Source: an uncultured Oscillospiraceae bacterium (GTDB lineage: Bacteria > Bacillota > Clostridia > Oscillospirales > Acutalibacteraceae). Taken from it: 6,113 bases of DNA. Where the stretch lies: contig CAUFXR010000106.1 of assembly GCA_959596515.1 (NCBI GenBank), forward strand, positions 1-6,113, in the 5' to 3' direction. Positions 1 to 5,735 of the stretch are shown here, piece after piece; positions within the stretch are counted from its first letter, which is position 1; each line of letters opens with the position of its first letter. A program made the position numbers and the translations under genes. The notes beneath the pieces were generated by a model. The model was not told the origin of the DNA. It made no database searches and saw only the letters and a program-made list of their open reading frames with translations.

Positions 1-40
1 CCCCTAACTCCGCGCCGAAACCATCCGTGACGCAAGAGTT

Positions 41-69
41 ATAATACCATTTTCAATTATTTCTGTCAA
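41..69 (-). promoter_or_regulatory. Strong sigma-A type promoter reading out of the left edge
   Basis: On the minus strand there is a perfect TTGACA -35 box (plus positions 64-69), a 17-base spacer, and TATTAT as the -10 box (plus 41-46, five of six matches to TATAAT). Transcription would begin near position 34 and leave the window. It lies only 27 bases beyond the murF stop, so it most likely drives the next gene downstream, separately from murE-murF. The downstream gene is outside the window. A stable-RNA gene is possible given the strength of the boxes, but nothing visible proves it. Confidence 0.75.
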
Positions 70-95
70 GGGTTTTTGAAAGATTTTTCGTGTTT

Positions 96-1478
96 TTATT
101 GATACTTTGTCAAAAGCTTTTCGACAATTTCATCTGTATGCATACCTCGAGAGCCTTTGATCAGCACGCAATCCCCGTCGCTTAATATTTTTTCTAATTC
201 GGCAAACGCCTCCTCATTGGTCTTACAGGCTTTCGCAAAAATACGGCTGTTTTTCTCGACAGCTCCTTCTGCGATTCTTTCCGCTTCCTTTCCAACGGTA
301 ACCACTGCGTCGACACCGCTTTCCGCCGCGTAAATTCCCAAATCGAAATGAGCCTGGGAGGACCGCTCTCCCAGTTCCAGCATATCCGCCAGCACAGCGA
401 CTTTTTTTCCGGTGTTTTTCACCGCCATCAAAACGCCAATGCCACTTTTGATGGAATCTGGACTGGCGTTATAGCTGTCGTCGATCACCGTGATCTTATC
501 CAGCTCATGAATCTGCTGGCGCATGGCAAGCCCCTTATAAGTTAACAGGCCGCAGCGGATATCATCTAAAGTTATCCCCTGGTCATAAGCCACCGCGATA
601 GCCGCCAGAGCATTGCTGACATTATGGATTCCCAAGGCCGGAATCATAATCTTATGAATGCCAAAAGGTGCGTAAAGATCAAATCGGGTACAGTCTTTAA
701 CGGTATCAATATTCACCGCCCGATAATCGCAGTCCTCCTCCGTACCATACCATACAATTTTACCGGAATAACTATCTTTCAGCTGGCGAAGCAGCGGATC
801 GTCGCCGTTTAAATACAAAGCTCCTTGTTCCCCGATCGTATCGGCGATATGAAGCTTTTCTGTTCGAATATTTTCCTGAGTCTTCAATTGTTCAATATGG
901 GAAATCCCAATGTTCGTCATCACCGCGCTGGTAGGTCTGGCAATCGCGGAGAGCCGTTCCATTTCTCCAAAATTACTCATTCCCATTTCGATTACAGCGA
1001 TCTCATGAGTGTGATTCAACCCGAAAATCGTCAGGGGAAGACCGATCTGGCTGTTAAAGTTTCCCGCCGTTTTGTGGACACGCTTTCCCTGGCTTAAAGC
1101 GGCGGCAATCATTTCTTTGGTAGAGGATTTCCCCACACTTCCAGTCACGCCGATGACCGGAATCGAAAAGCGGTTCCGGTACCAGGCAGCGAAATCCTGA
1201 AGCGCTTTCTGAGTGTCTTCCACTTGGATCACGGCACCGTCTAAATATTTTAATCCTTCAGGTTCCTGCTGGGTAAAACAAGCTTCCGCCCCGGCCTCCA
1301 ACGCCATGGGAATAAACCGATGGGCGTCTACCCGCTCACCGACGATCGGCACAAACAAAGCTCCTGGTTCAATTTCCCGGCTGTTGGTGCTTACGGAAGT
1401 TACTTCCGCGTCAGGATCCCCTTTCCGCAAAACACCCCTTACCGCCGATACGATATCACAAATACGGATTGGTTCCAT
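96..1478 (-). CDS. murF: UDP-N-acetylmuramoyl-tripeptide--D-alanyl-D-alanine ligase (MurF)
   Basis: MurF is the cytoplasmic ATP-dependent ligase that joins D-Ala-D-Ala to UDP-MurNAc-tripeptide, the last soluble step of peptidoglycan precursor synthesis. The 460-residue protein has the full three-domain Mur ligase layout: an N-terminal UDP-substrate domain (about 1-105); a central ATPase domain with P-loop VTGSVGKSST (111-120), IEMGMSNFGEM (163-173), GISHIEQL (191-198) and GDDP (225-228); and a C-terminal domain with DDSYNASPDS (333-342), LADMLELG (363-370) and KGSRGMHTDEIV (441-452). Length is normal for the family and no key motif is broken. The ATG at 1478 is supported by GGAGG at plus 1486-1490, seven bases upstream and inside the end of murE. 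The gene starts two bases after the murE stop, which implies translational coupling. No intrinsic terminator is visible after the stop. Confidence 0.96.
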   Translation of the reverse strand: MEPIRICDIVSAVRGVLRKGDPDAEVTSVSTNSREIEPGALFVPIVGERVDAHRFIPMALEAGAEACFTQQEPEGLKYLDGAVIQVEDTQKALQDFAAWYRNRFSIPVIGVTGSVGKSSTKEMIAAALSQGKRVHKTAGNFNSQIGLPLTIFGLNHTHEIAVIEMGMSNFGEMERLSAIARPTSAVMTNIGISHIEQLKTQENIRTEKLHIADTIGEQGALYLNGDDPLLRQLKDSYSGKIVWYGTEEDCDYRAVNIDTVKDCTRFDLYAPFGIHKIMIPALGIHNVSNALAAIAVAYDQGITLDDIRCGLLTYKGLAMRQQIHELDKITVIDDSYNASPDSIKSGIGVLMAVKNTGKKVAVLADMLELGERSSQAHFDLGIYAAESGVDAVVTVGKEAERIAEGAVEKNSRIFAKACKTNEEAFAELEKILSDGDCVLIKGSRGMHTDEIVEKLLTKYQ

Positions 1479-1480
1479 CC

Positions 1481-2959
1481 TTATTCCTCCATGCCCAGTT
1501 CTTTTAAAATATCGGCCACGATCTCCCGTTCATCGAAATGCCGCTTGACGCCTTTCGTCTCCTGATAATCCTCGTGGCCCTTTCCCGCCAGTACCACAAT
1601 ATCATGCTCCTGCGCATTTTCAATACAGTAGCGGATGGCATCTCTCCGGTTGGGGATCACAATGCTTTTCCCTTGGGTTTTCGCCATACCGGTCTGAATG
1701 TCTTTAATGATATCCATGACATCCTCGAAGCGGGAATTATCCTCGGTAATCACTGTCAAGTCTGCCAGCTTGCCACTCACTTCTCCCATCTCATACCGCC
1801 GAGATTTGGCCCGATTTCCTCCCGCGCCGAACATACATACCAGCCGGTGAGGATGGTACTCCCGCAGCGTTGTCAGAATATTTTCCATGCTCACCGCGTT
1901 ATGAGCGTAATCGATCAGCAGGGTATAATTTCCCGGCACCTTAACCGGCTCCACTCTTCCTTTTACTTTCACCTCATTCAGTCCGTCTAGAATATTCTGC
2001 TTGGATACCGGAAAATGACGGCATACGGCAATGGCGGCGATAGCGTTATAAGCGCTGAACTTTCCCGGTATATCCACATCCACGCTTAGCTCCATCGCTC
2101 CGGAAACGTCAAAGTGCGCTCCTAAATAACCCGGCCGGTAAATCAGTCCTTCGTTAGAACCTCTCAGTTGAGCTTGAGGATTGGAAAAGCCAAAGGTTTC
2201 AACTTTACAGGTGTGGCCTTTGAGAATTGTCTCATAGGCGGGATCATCGATATTAACGAGTCCTAGCTTGCAGTTTTGAAACAGTAACCCTTTGCAGGCG
2301 GCGTATTCCTCTAAGCTGCCATGTTCGTTTTCTCCAATATGATCCGGAGAAAAATTGGTAAAGACACCGTAATCAAATACAAATCCGTCTGTTCGGTGCC
2401 ATTTTAATCCTAGGGAAGAAGCCTCCATCACGGCACACTGGCATCCCTCTTCCACCATTTGATGCAAATATTTCTGAATATCATAGGATTCCGGGGTGGT
2501 ATTATTGGTAGGATAAGTGACCTCCCCGATGATAACGCCAAGCGTACCAATCACGCCAGTCTTAATCCCGCCCTTTTCCAAAATGGCTTTGATCATACTG
2601 GCAGTGGTGGTTTTCCCCTTGGTACCCGTAATTCCCACTGTCTTTAGTTTGGACGCGGGATGTCCGAAGAAAGCCGCCGACATATAAGCAAGTGCCTTTC
2701 GGGTGTCCTCCACCATTACCAGCGTCCCTTGGGAAAGCTCCAATTTTCTGCAGGCCACCACAGCCGCCGCTCCCGCTTCTACCGCCTGAGCGGCATACTG
2801 GTGGCTGTCCACCGCGGAACCAATCAGGCACACAAAAACACATCCCGGCGTTACCTTTCGGGAATCGTAAACCACATCGTTCACCATCACCTGATCGTCG
2901 CCTTGGACGCATTCATAAGACACACCGTCTAGCAATTCTTTTAATTTTTGTGGGAACAT
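1481..2959 (-). CDS. murE: MurE-family UDP-N-acetylmuramyl-tripeptide synthetase (variant active-site motifs)
   Basis: A 492-residue Mur ligase with the MurE domain order. MurE enzymes add the third stem-peptide residue (meso-diaminopimelate or L-lysine) to UDP-MurNAc-L-Ala-D-Glu in the cytosol. Visible motifs: N-terminal DSRKVTPGCVFVC (32-44); P-loop GITGTKGKTTT (109-119); NNTTPE (152-157); YAACKGLLF (219-227) whose Lys223 fits the carbamylated lysine; NIDDP (236-240); KGRVEPV (333-339); and GKGHEDYQ (459-466). Several positions differ from textbook MurE: EASSLGL (179-185) where SSH is usual, FSPDHIGENEH (203-213) where a DHLDYHG-like stretch is usual, DYAHNAVS (350-357) where DYAHTPDS is usual, and DNSR (407-410) where DNPR marks diaminopimelate enzymes. 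The Arg and the GKGHE Glu are kept, so diaminopimelate is the better guess than lysine, but this is inference. It may be the only MurE of the cell or a paralogue. The ATG at 2959 has an excellent ribosome binding site. Confidence 0.9.
   Translation of the reverse strand: MFPQKLKELLDGVSYECVQGDDQVMVNDVVYDSRKVTPGCVFVCLIGSAVDSHQYAAQAVEAGAAAVVACRKLELSQGTLVMVEDTRKALAYMSAAFFGHPASKLKTVGITGTKGKTTTASMIKAILEKGGIKTGVIGTLGVIIGEVTYPTNNTTPESYDIQKYLHQMVEEGCQCAVMEASSLGLKWHRTDGFVFDYGVFTNFSPDHIGENEHGSLEEYAACKGLLFQNCKLGLVNIDDPAYETILKGHTCKVETFGFSNPQAQLRGSNEGLIYRPGYLGAHFDVSGAMELSVDVDIPGKFSAYNAIAAIAVCRHFPVSKQNILDGLNEVKVKGRVEPVKVPGNYTLLIDYAHNAVSMENILTTLREYHPHRLVCMFGAGGNRAKSRRYEMGEVSGKLADLTVITEDNSRFEDVMDIIKDIQTGMAKTQGKSIVIPNRRDAIRYCIENAQEHDIVVLAGKGHEDYQETKGVKRHFDEREIVADILKELGMEE
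1484..1490 (-). promoter_or_regulatory. murF ribosome binding site inside the 3' end of murE
   Basis: On the minus strand GGAGGAA overlaps the Met-Glu-Glu codons that end murE, followed by the murE stop TAA, two bases, and the murF ATG. The distance from GGAGG to the ATG is seven bases, which is ideal. This fixes the murF start and points to coupled translation of the pair. Confidence 0.85.
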
Positions 2960-2966
2960 TGCCGTT

Positions 2967-2973
2967 CCTCCTC
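2967..2973 (-). promoter_or_regulatory. murE ribosome binding site
   Basis: GAGGAGG on the minus strand, with AGGAGG ending seven bases before the ATG at 2959. This is close to the full anti-16S complement and settles the murE start. Confidence 0.85.
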
Positions 2974-2993
2974 TTTCAAGCTTGATTTTGATC

Positions 2994-3009
2994 AGCAGAC
3001 TCCTCTGCT
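2994..3009 (-). repeat. Small hairpin in the murE leader with a GGAG loop
   Basis: On the minus strand AGCAGA and TCTGCT form a six-pair stem around the tetraloop GGAG. It sits about 35-50 bases upstream of the murE ATG and 21 bases upstream of its ribosome binding site. The loop resembles a Shine-Dalgarno core, but no start codon follows at a usable distance. A role in translation or mRNA stability is only a guess. Confidence 0.35.
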
Positions 3010-3029
3010 AATTTATGGATAAATTTTGC

Positions 3030-3053
3030 AAAAAAGAACACTTTGTGAAAGTG
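3030..3053 (-). terminator. Weak terminator-like hairpin after the flippase gene
   Basis: Read on the minus strand, CACTTT-CAC-AAAGTG forms a perfect six-pair stem with a three-base loop, followed at once by TTCTTTTTT. That is the layout of an intrinsic terminator, but the stem is short and has only two G-C pairs. It lies about 260 bases beyond the flippase stop and 70 bases before murE, so it may end or only attenuate the flippase transcript. Confidence 0.35.
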
Positions 3054-3314
3054 ACAAATAAACGGGCGGTCAATGGCTGGCTAATAATCCAAATGAATTT
3101 TAGCCGCCTCCCCCCGCTGATTGACGTACCCTCAGAGTCTGATCCAGAAAATTTTCCGAAGGCAAAACTTTGAGATCCGGACAAGATTCTTGAAGCAAAG
3201 CGTCTCACCGCCCGGTATGTTCCCTACACTCTGTATATTGCCGGCAAGAAATCACGCCGGCCCGAGGTGAGGCGGCATTACCGGTTGTTTCTCTTCCGTT
3301 CCAGACGTTGAAAG

Positions 3315-4529
3315 CTATCGTCTTTTGGAAGACCGCCTTGCAATCGCCACTAAAAGGAAAAAGAACAGCAAAGCCAAGAACAACATGGCCAAGGTATAAA
3401 AACAGGAAATTCCTAAAACGCCATAGGCTTGTACGCACTTGCTTCCAAAGAGCAGAAATGCCAAAGAAACAATCACATAACCGCCGATCAAGTATTTTTG
3501 GAATCTCACAATGGTGATGATCATGGTAAAAAAATTAATTAAAGCCAACAAGCCTCCGCCAGCCAAAAGGATTTCCAGATGGAGGAGGTAACCTTCCAGA
3601 TGTACGCCGTAAATCAGGTTTAGCACCGGAATTCCCAGGAAATATCCGCCTAAAGCGACCGCGGCGGTCAACCCTAAAATCACGACGATATATTTGGCAA
3701 TCAGCTTCCAAAACCGGGAAGTCTCCCTTTGATTCCACATTACCGCCAGTTTATTCAGGACTGGCTGATAAATAAAGTTGCTCAGCAAGCTGATAACAAA
3801 AACCGGCATAAAAACATAGTTGAAGCTGGCCTGATCCTGATTAGAAAGCACAGAATCGATGGCGTATTTGGGTGCGTTACCAATATACATAATCAAAAAG
3901 GTTGAGCCAAACAGCGGGAAACACTCCCACAGTATGGAACCAATTTTCCGGAAAGAAAGTTCTCCTTTCTCCACGGGAAAGGATTTCAGCACTATTCCAT
4001 TGAGAAGCGCGAACAGTATAAAAGAGCACACTAAGCTAATTAGGGAAGTTAAAATTAAATCCTTGGTTACAGCGTAAAGGATCATATAAAGAATAGTATA
4101 TAAAAACAATCGCAGGGTAAGAATTTTTCCGCCGATATCCAGTCGGTCATGCTGCTGCAACATTCCGTGGAATACATCCTCAAAGGCGTCAATCCATTTC
4201 ACGAGACAAATCAACAAAACCACAATGCTTTTATTGCCGTCATACTGTCCAGTTCCATATGCAAAGCCAATATACCCAAAGGAAATCACCAGCATCAGAC
4301 CAGTAGTCAAAACACGGGAATAATAATACTCCCGATAGCTGTATTTCTCCACTACGTCTGACGCTTGGAATTGACGAATACCATAACGTCCAATGGTGAG
4401 CATCAGATTTCCAATTGCGTACGCGATGACAAAAATTCCCGCATCGTTCACTGGGTCAATTCTGGAAATCACCATCAGTATGACTACCGTTTGGAAGGAA
4501 TTCAACATAGCGGATGCCGAATTCCACAA
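3315..4529 (-). CDS. MOP-superfamily polysaccharide flippase (Wzx/PST-like membrane protein)
   Basis: The stretch encodes 404 residues in about 12 hydrophobic segments (near 5-22, 30-48, 74-92, 100-113, 138-155, 159-180, 203-218, 236-256, 279-300, 316-340, 346-363 and 370-396) with a basic tail (ARRSSKRR). This matches MOP-superfamily exporters that flip undecaprenyl-linked glycans to the outer leaflet. Family-like motifs include GRYGIRQFQ (47-55), FEDVFHGMLQQHDRLDIGGK (116-135) and NAPKYAIDSVLSNQDQASFN (218-237). The substrate cannot be inferred and no glycosyltransferase genes are in view. The furthest in-frame usual start is a TTG at 4529, but it lacks a ribosome binding site and cuts into the first membrane segment. 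Upstream codons in the same frame (4530-4568) encode HSKSVGKSSY, a natural N-terminus for this family. An ATG with a ribosome binding site sits at 4585, one base out of frame. The real product is probably 423 residues, starting at 4585 and crossing a frameshift near 4566-4574. Confidence 0.85.
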   Translation of the reverse strand: MWNSASAMLNSFQTVVILMVISRIDPVNDAGIFVIAYAIGNLMLTIGRYGIRQFQASDVVEKYSYREYYYSRVLTTGLMLVISFGYIGFAYGTGQYDGNKSIVVLLICLVKWIDAFEDVFHGMLQQHDRLDIGGKILTLRLFLYTILYMILYAVTKDLILTSLISLVCSFILFALLNGIVLKSFPVEKGELSFRKIGSILWECFPLFGSTFLIMYIGNAPKYAIDSVLSNQDQASFNYVFMPVFVISLLSNFIYQPVLNKLAVMWNQRETSRFWKLIAKYIVVILGLTAAVALGGYFLGIPVLNLIYGVHLEGYLLHLEILLAGGGLLALINFFTMIITIVRFQKYLIGGYVIVSLAFLLFGSKCVQAYGVLGISCFYTLAMLFLALLFFFLLVAIARRSSKRR

Positions 4530-4585
4530 ATAGGAGGATTTCCCTACGCTTTTGCTGTGAATCAGAAAATTTTTAATAACCGCAT
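4530..4585 (-). other. Displaced 5' end of the flippase gene (apparent one-base frameshift)
   Basis: The ATG at 4585-4583 begins M-R-L-L-K-I-F and then hits TGA at 4564-4562. Adding one base in the adjoining A5/T4 run (plus 4566-4574) joins it to the flippase frame and gives MRLLKNFLIHSKSVGKSSY, then LWNSASAML, a smooth N-terminus. Without that base the flippase frame is open back to a stop at 4652-4650 but has no ATG, GTG or TTG before 4529. Explanations are an assembly error in a homopolymer, a real mutation, or a -1 slip: the Phe tRNA on TTC before the TGA could re-pair with TTT. Confidence 0.65.
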
Positions 4586-4589
4586 CCGA

Positions 4590-4596
4590 CCTTTCC
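4590..4596 (-). promoter_or_regulatory. Ribosome binding site for the flippase start at 4585
   Basis: GGAAAGG on the minus strand, four bases before the out-of-frame ATG at 4585. It is the only purine-rich Shine-Dalgarno candidate near the 5' end of the gene and favours 4585 over the TTG at 4529. Confidence 0.5.
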
Positions 4597-4631
4597 GCTG
4601 AATATTCCCAAATATTAGTATTAAAAAATTA

Positions 4632-4660
4632 AGGGTAACTTTTTCTTTTTTAAAAGTCAA
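4632..4660 (-). promoter_or_regulatory. Probable promoter of the flippase gene
   Basis: On the minus strand TTGACT (plus 4655-4660, five of six matches to the -35 box) is followed after 17 bases by TACCCT (plus 4632-4637), which keeps the critical T, A and final T of a -10 box. The surroundings are very A/T rich. Transcription would begin near 4625, leaving a 5' leader of about 40 bases before the ATG at 4585. The weak -10 box suggests moderate strength or activator help. Confidence 0.5.
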
Positions 4661-5417
4661 GGAATAAAAATTTTGCCGCCTTGGTTGACAGAATAATAAT
4701 TTGAGGGAAGTAGCCAACTCCTTTTCTTTCGCATCATATTTCTAAGATTGCTTACTGGCGCTTCTTTCCTCGGAATCATTAAAAAACAACAATCTTATTG
4801 CGCCGCGCTAAAAGCGCGCTTTTCTGTTATTCAAAAGCAGACTGAAAATGGAAAATTTCGATATTCCTCGGATATTGGTCTCACTTAACGGCAATGCCGT
4901 TTCGCTTGAAAGAATCTGGTGCTTTCATCGGCTACTGTAATTACCCTCTGTGTATCGACTGTTATCCGCGGCTGATATGCTTTCGCCTATTGTTATCATT
5001 ATACCCTAGTTGCGCAAACATGACAAGGACGGTATAGGCAAATAGGGTGGCAAGAGACCGCATCCTTTCTGATTCCCAACGGTTTCGCGCCCGTGCCTCT
5101 TCGTAACACGAAATTGTTCTTTTCTTCCTCCCAACCGTTAAAATTTTCCGCCGCAAACCTTATGAAAATAAACACACTGCCATGAGCTTACCGGAAAATC
5201 AAATTTATCTGGATGGGATCTCACAAAACCAGATAGCAACTAGGCTCTATAGAAAAATACTGGATGGCCACAAGTCTCATCCGGTAGAAGCAGCATTTCT
5301 GATATGATCCGTCAAAACACACTATATGTCCTTCTGTGTGCGGCCCCTCTCATCCGCGCGACCTTCTTCCTCGCTAAAGCCGCCACAAGAGATGACTGTC
5401 GCTCTCTCCTTCCAACA
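4661..5417. other. Gene-free stretch with scattered short inverted repeats
   Basis: Neither strand offers a convincing gene in these 757 bases. The open frames present begin at TTG codons without ribosome binding sites and their translations are low in hydrophobic-core pattern and unlike any family I know. Besides the palindrome at 4804-4823 there are inverted repeats at 4887-4901 (AACGGC-AAT-GCCGTT), 4907-4927 (TGAAAG/CTTTCA), 5206-5235 (TATCTGG/CCAGATA) and 5259-5285 (ACTGGATG/CATCCGGT with one wobble). None is followed by a good T tract. I see no tRNA, rRNA or CRISPR repeat. Confidence 0.55.
4804..4823. repeat. GC-rich hairpin overlapping a 14-bp perfect palindrome
   Basis: CGCGCT-AAA-AGCGCG (4804-4818) is a perfect six-pair stem, and AAAAGCGCGCTTTT (4810-4823) is a perfect 14-bp palindrome that shares its right arm. 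Read on the plus strand the hairpin is followed by CTTTTCTGTT, so it resembles a weak intrinsic terminator, yet no plus-strand gene lies upstream. A protein-binding site is an alternative. It sits about 145 bases upstream of the -35 box of the proposed flippase promoter. Confidence 0.45.
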
Positions 5418-5735
5418 CAACGCAAGCCTTCCTCGGGAACAGTAACTTGTCCATAGATCCGCGTATAGTTTCCCGCCAGCAGGTCGTCTATTAACAATCT
5501 GTGCAAAGTTCTTCGGGAATAAATTTTTATTTTATTAATTGTCTGCGAACAACTTTTTGGCAATAAAGTTCTATTACCGTCTGCTCACAGCTCTTCGGAA
5601 ATAAATTTTTATTAACCGGCTGCGAACAACTCTTTGGCGATAAGCCTCTATGACCGTTCCGCGTATAGTTTTTTGTTAATAAATCTTTTCATCGCGCATC
5701 TGCGGTTTCCCCGACAGCTGTTGTTATCATAGGCA
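5418..5735. repeat. Degenerate tandem array, unit about 40 bp
   Basis: About six to eight diverged units of 37-44 bp lie head to tail. Approximate units: 5458-5497, 5498-5541, 5542-5579, 5580-5619, 5620-5656 and 5657-5698, with weaker ones at 5418-5457 and 5699-5735. The units at 5542 and 5620 agree at 31 of 37 bases by hand alignment, and those at 5498 and 5580 at 29 of 34, so there is also a higher-order period of about 80 bp. TCCGCGTATAGTTT recurs exactly 200 bases apart (5458 and 5658). The core is CTGCGAACAACT-like followed by an A/T-rich AATAAATTTTTATT-like tract. Unit lengths are mostly not multiples of three. The variability excludes a CRISPR array. Confidence 0.75.

Larger units (their letters stand above)
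2977..3314 (-). other. Intergenic leader between the flippase gene and murE; no gene seen
   Basis: These 338 bases separate the flippase stop from the murE ribosome binding site. I find no coding frame with a start, ribosome binding site and protein-like sequence on either strand. It does hold several short inverted repeats: GCCGGC/GCCGGC (3240-3245 and 3256-3261), nested inside CTCACC/GGTGAG (3204-3209 and 3266-3271); GGCTAA/TTAGCC (3079-3084 and 3100-3105); CACTTT/AAAGTG (3039-3053); and AGCAGA/TCTGCT just before murE (2994-3009). No strong promoter is evident. TAAATT at plus 3010-3015 could be a -10 box but has no good -35 box. murE may therefore be transcribed from a weak local promoter or by read-through from the flippase gene. 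I see no T-box consensus or known riboswitch core. Confidence 0.5.

Noticed and set aside
348..1565. Plus-strand open frames inside murF and murE
   Set aside because: They are antisense shadows of well-supported genes, without ribosome binding sites or family resemblance.
3008..3208. Minus-strand frame of 66 codons between the flippase gene and murE
   Set aside because: No ribosome binding site, no protein-like pattern, and it runs through the terminator-like hairpin and inverted repeats.
4685..4690. TTGACA on the plus strand as a promoter
   Set aside because: No -10-like hexamer lies 16-18 bases downstream, and no plus-strand gene follows.
4962..5156. Minus-strand frame of 64 codons with one hydrophobic stretch
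   Set aside because: It starts at TTG with no properly spaced ribosome binding site, and its composition is unlike a small membrane protein apart from one short segment.
5312..5563. Minus-strand frame of 83 codons overlapping the tandem array
   Set aside because: It starts at TTG without a ribosome binding site, arises partly from the repeats, and the repeat units do not keep phase.
5418..5735. CRISPR array
   Set aside because: Units are diverged along their whole length with no constant repeat and variable spacer pattern, and no cas gene is present.
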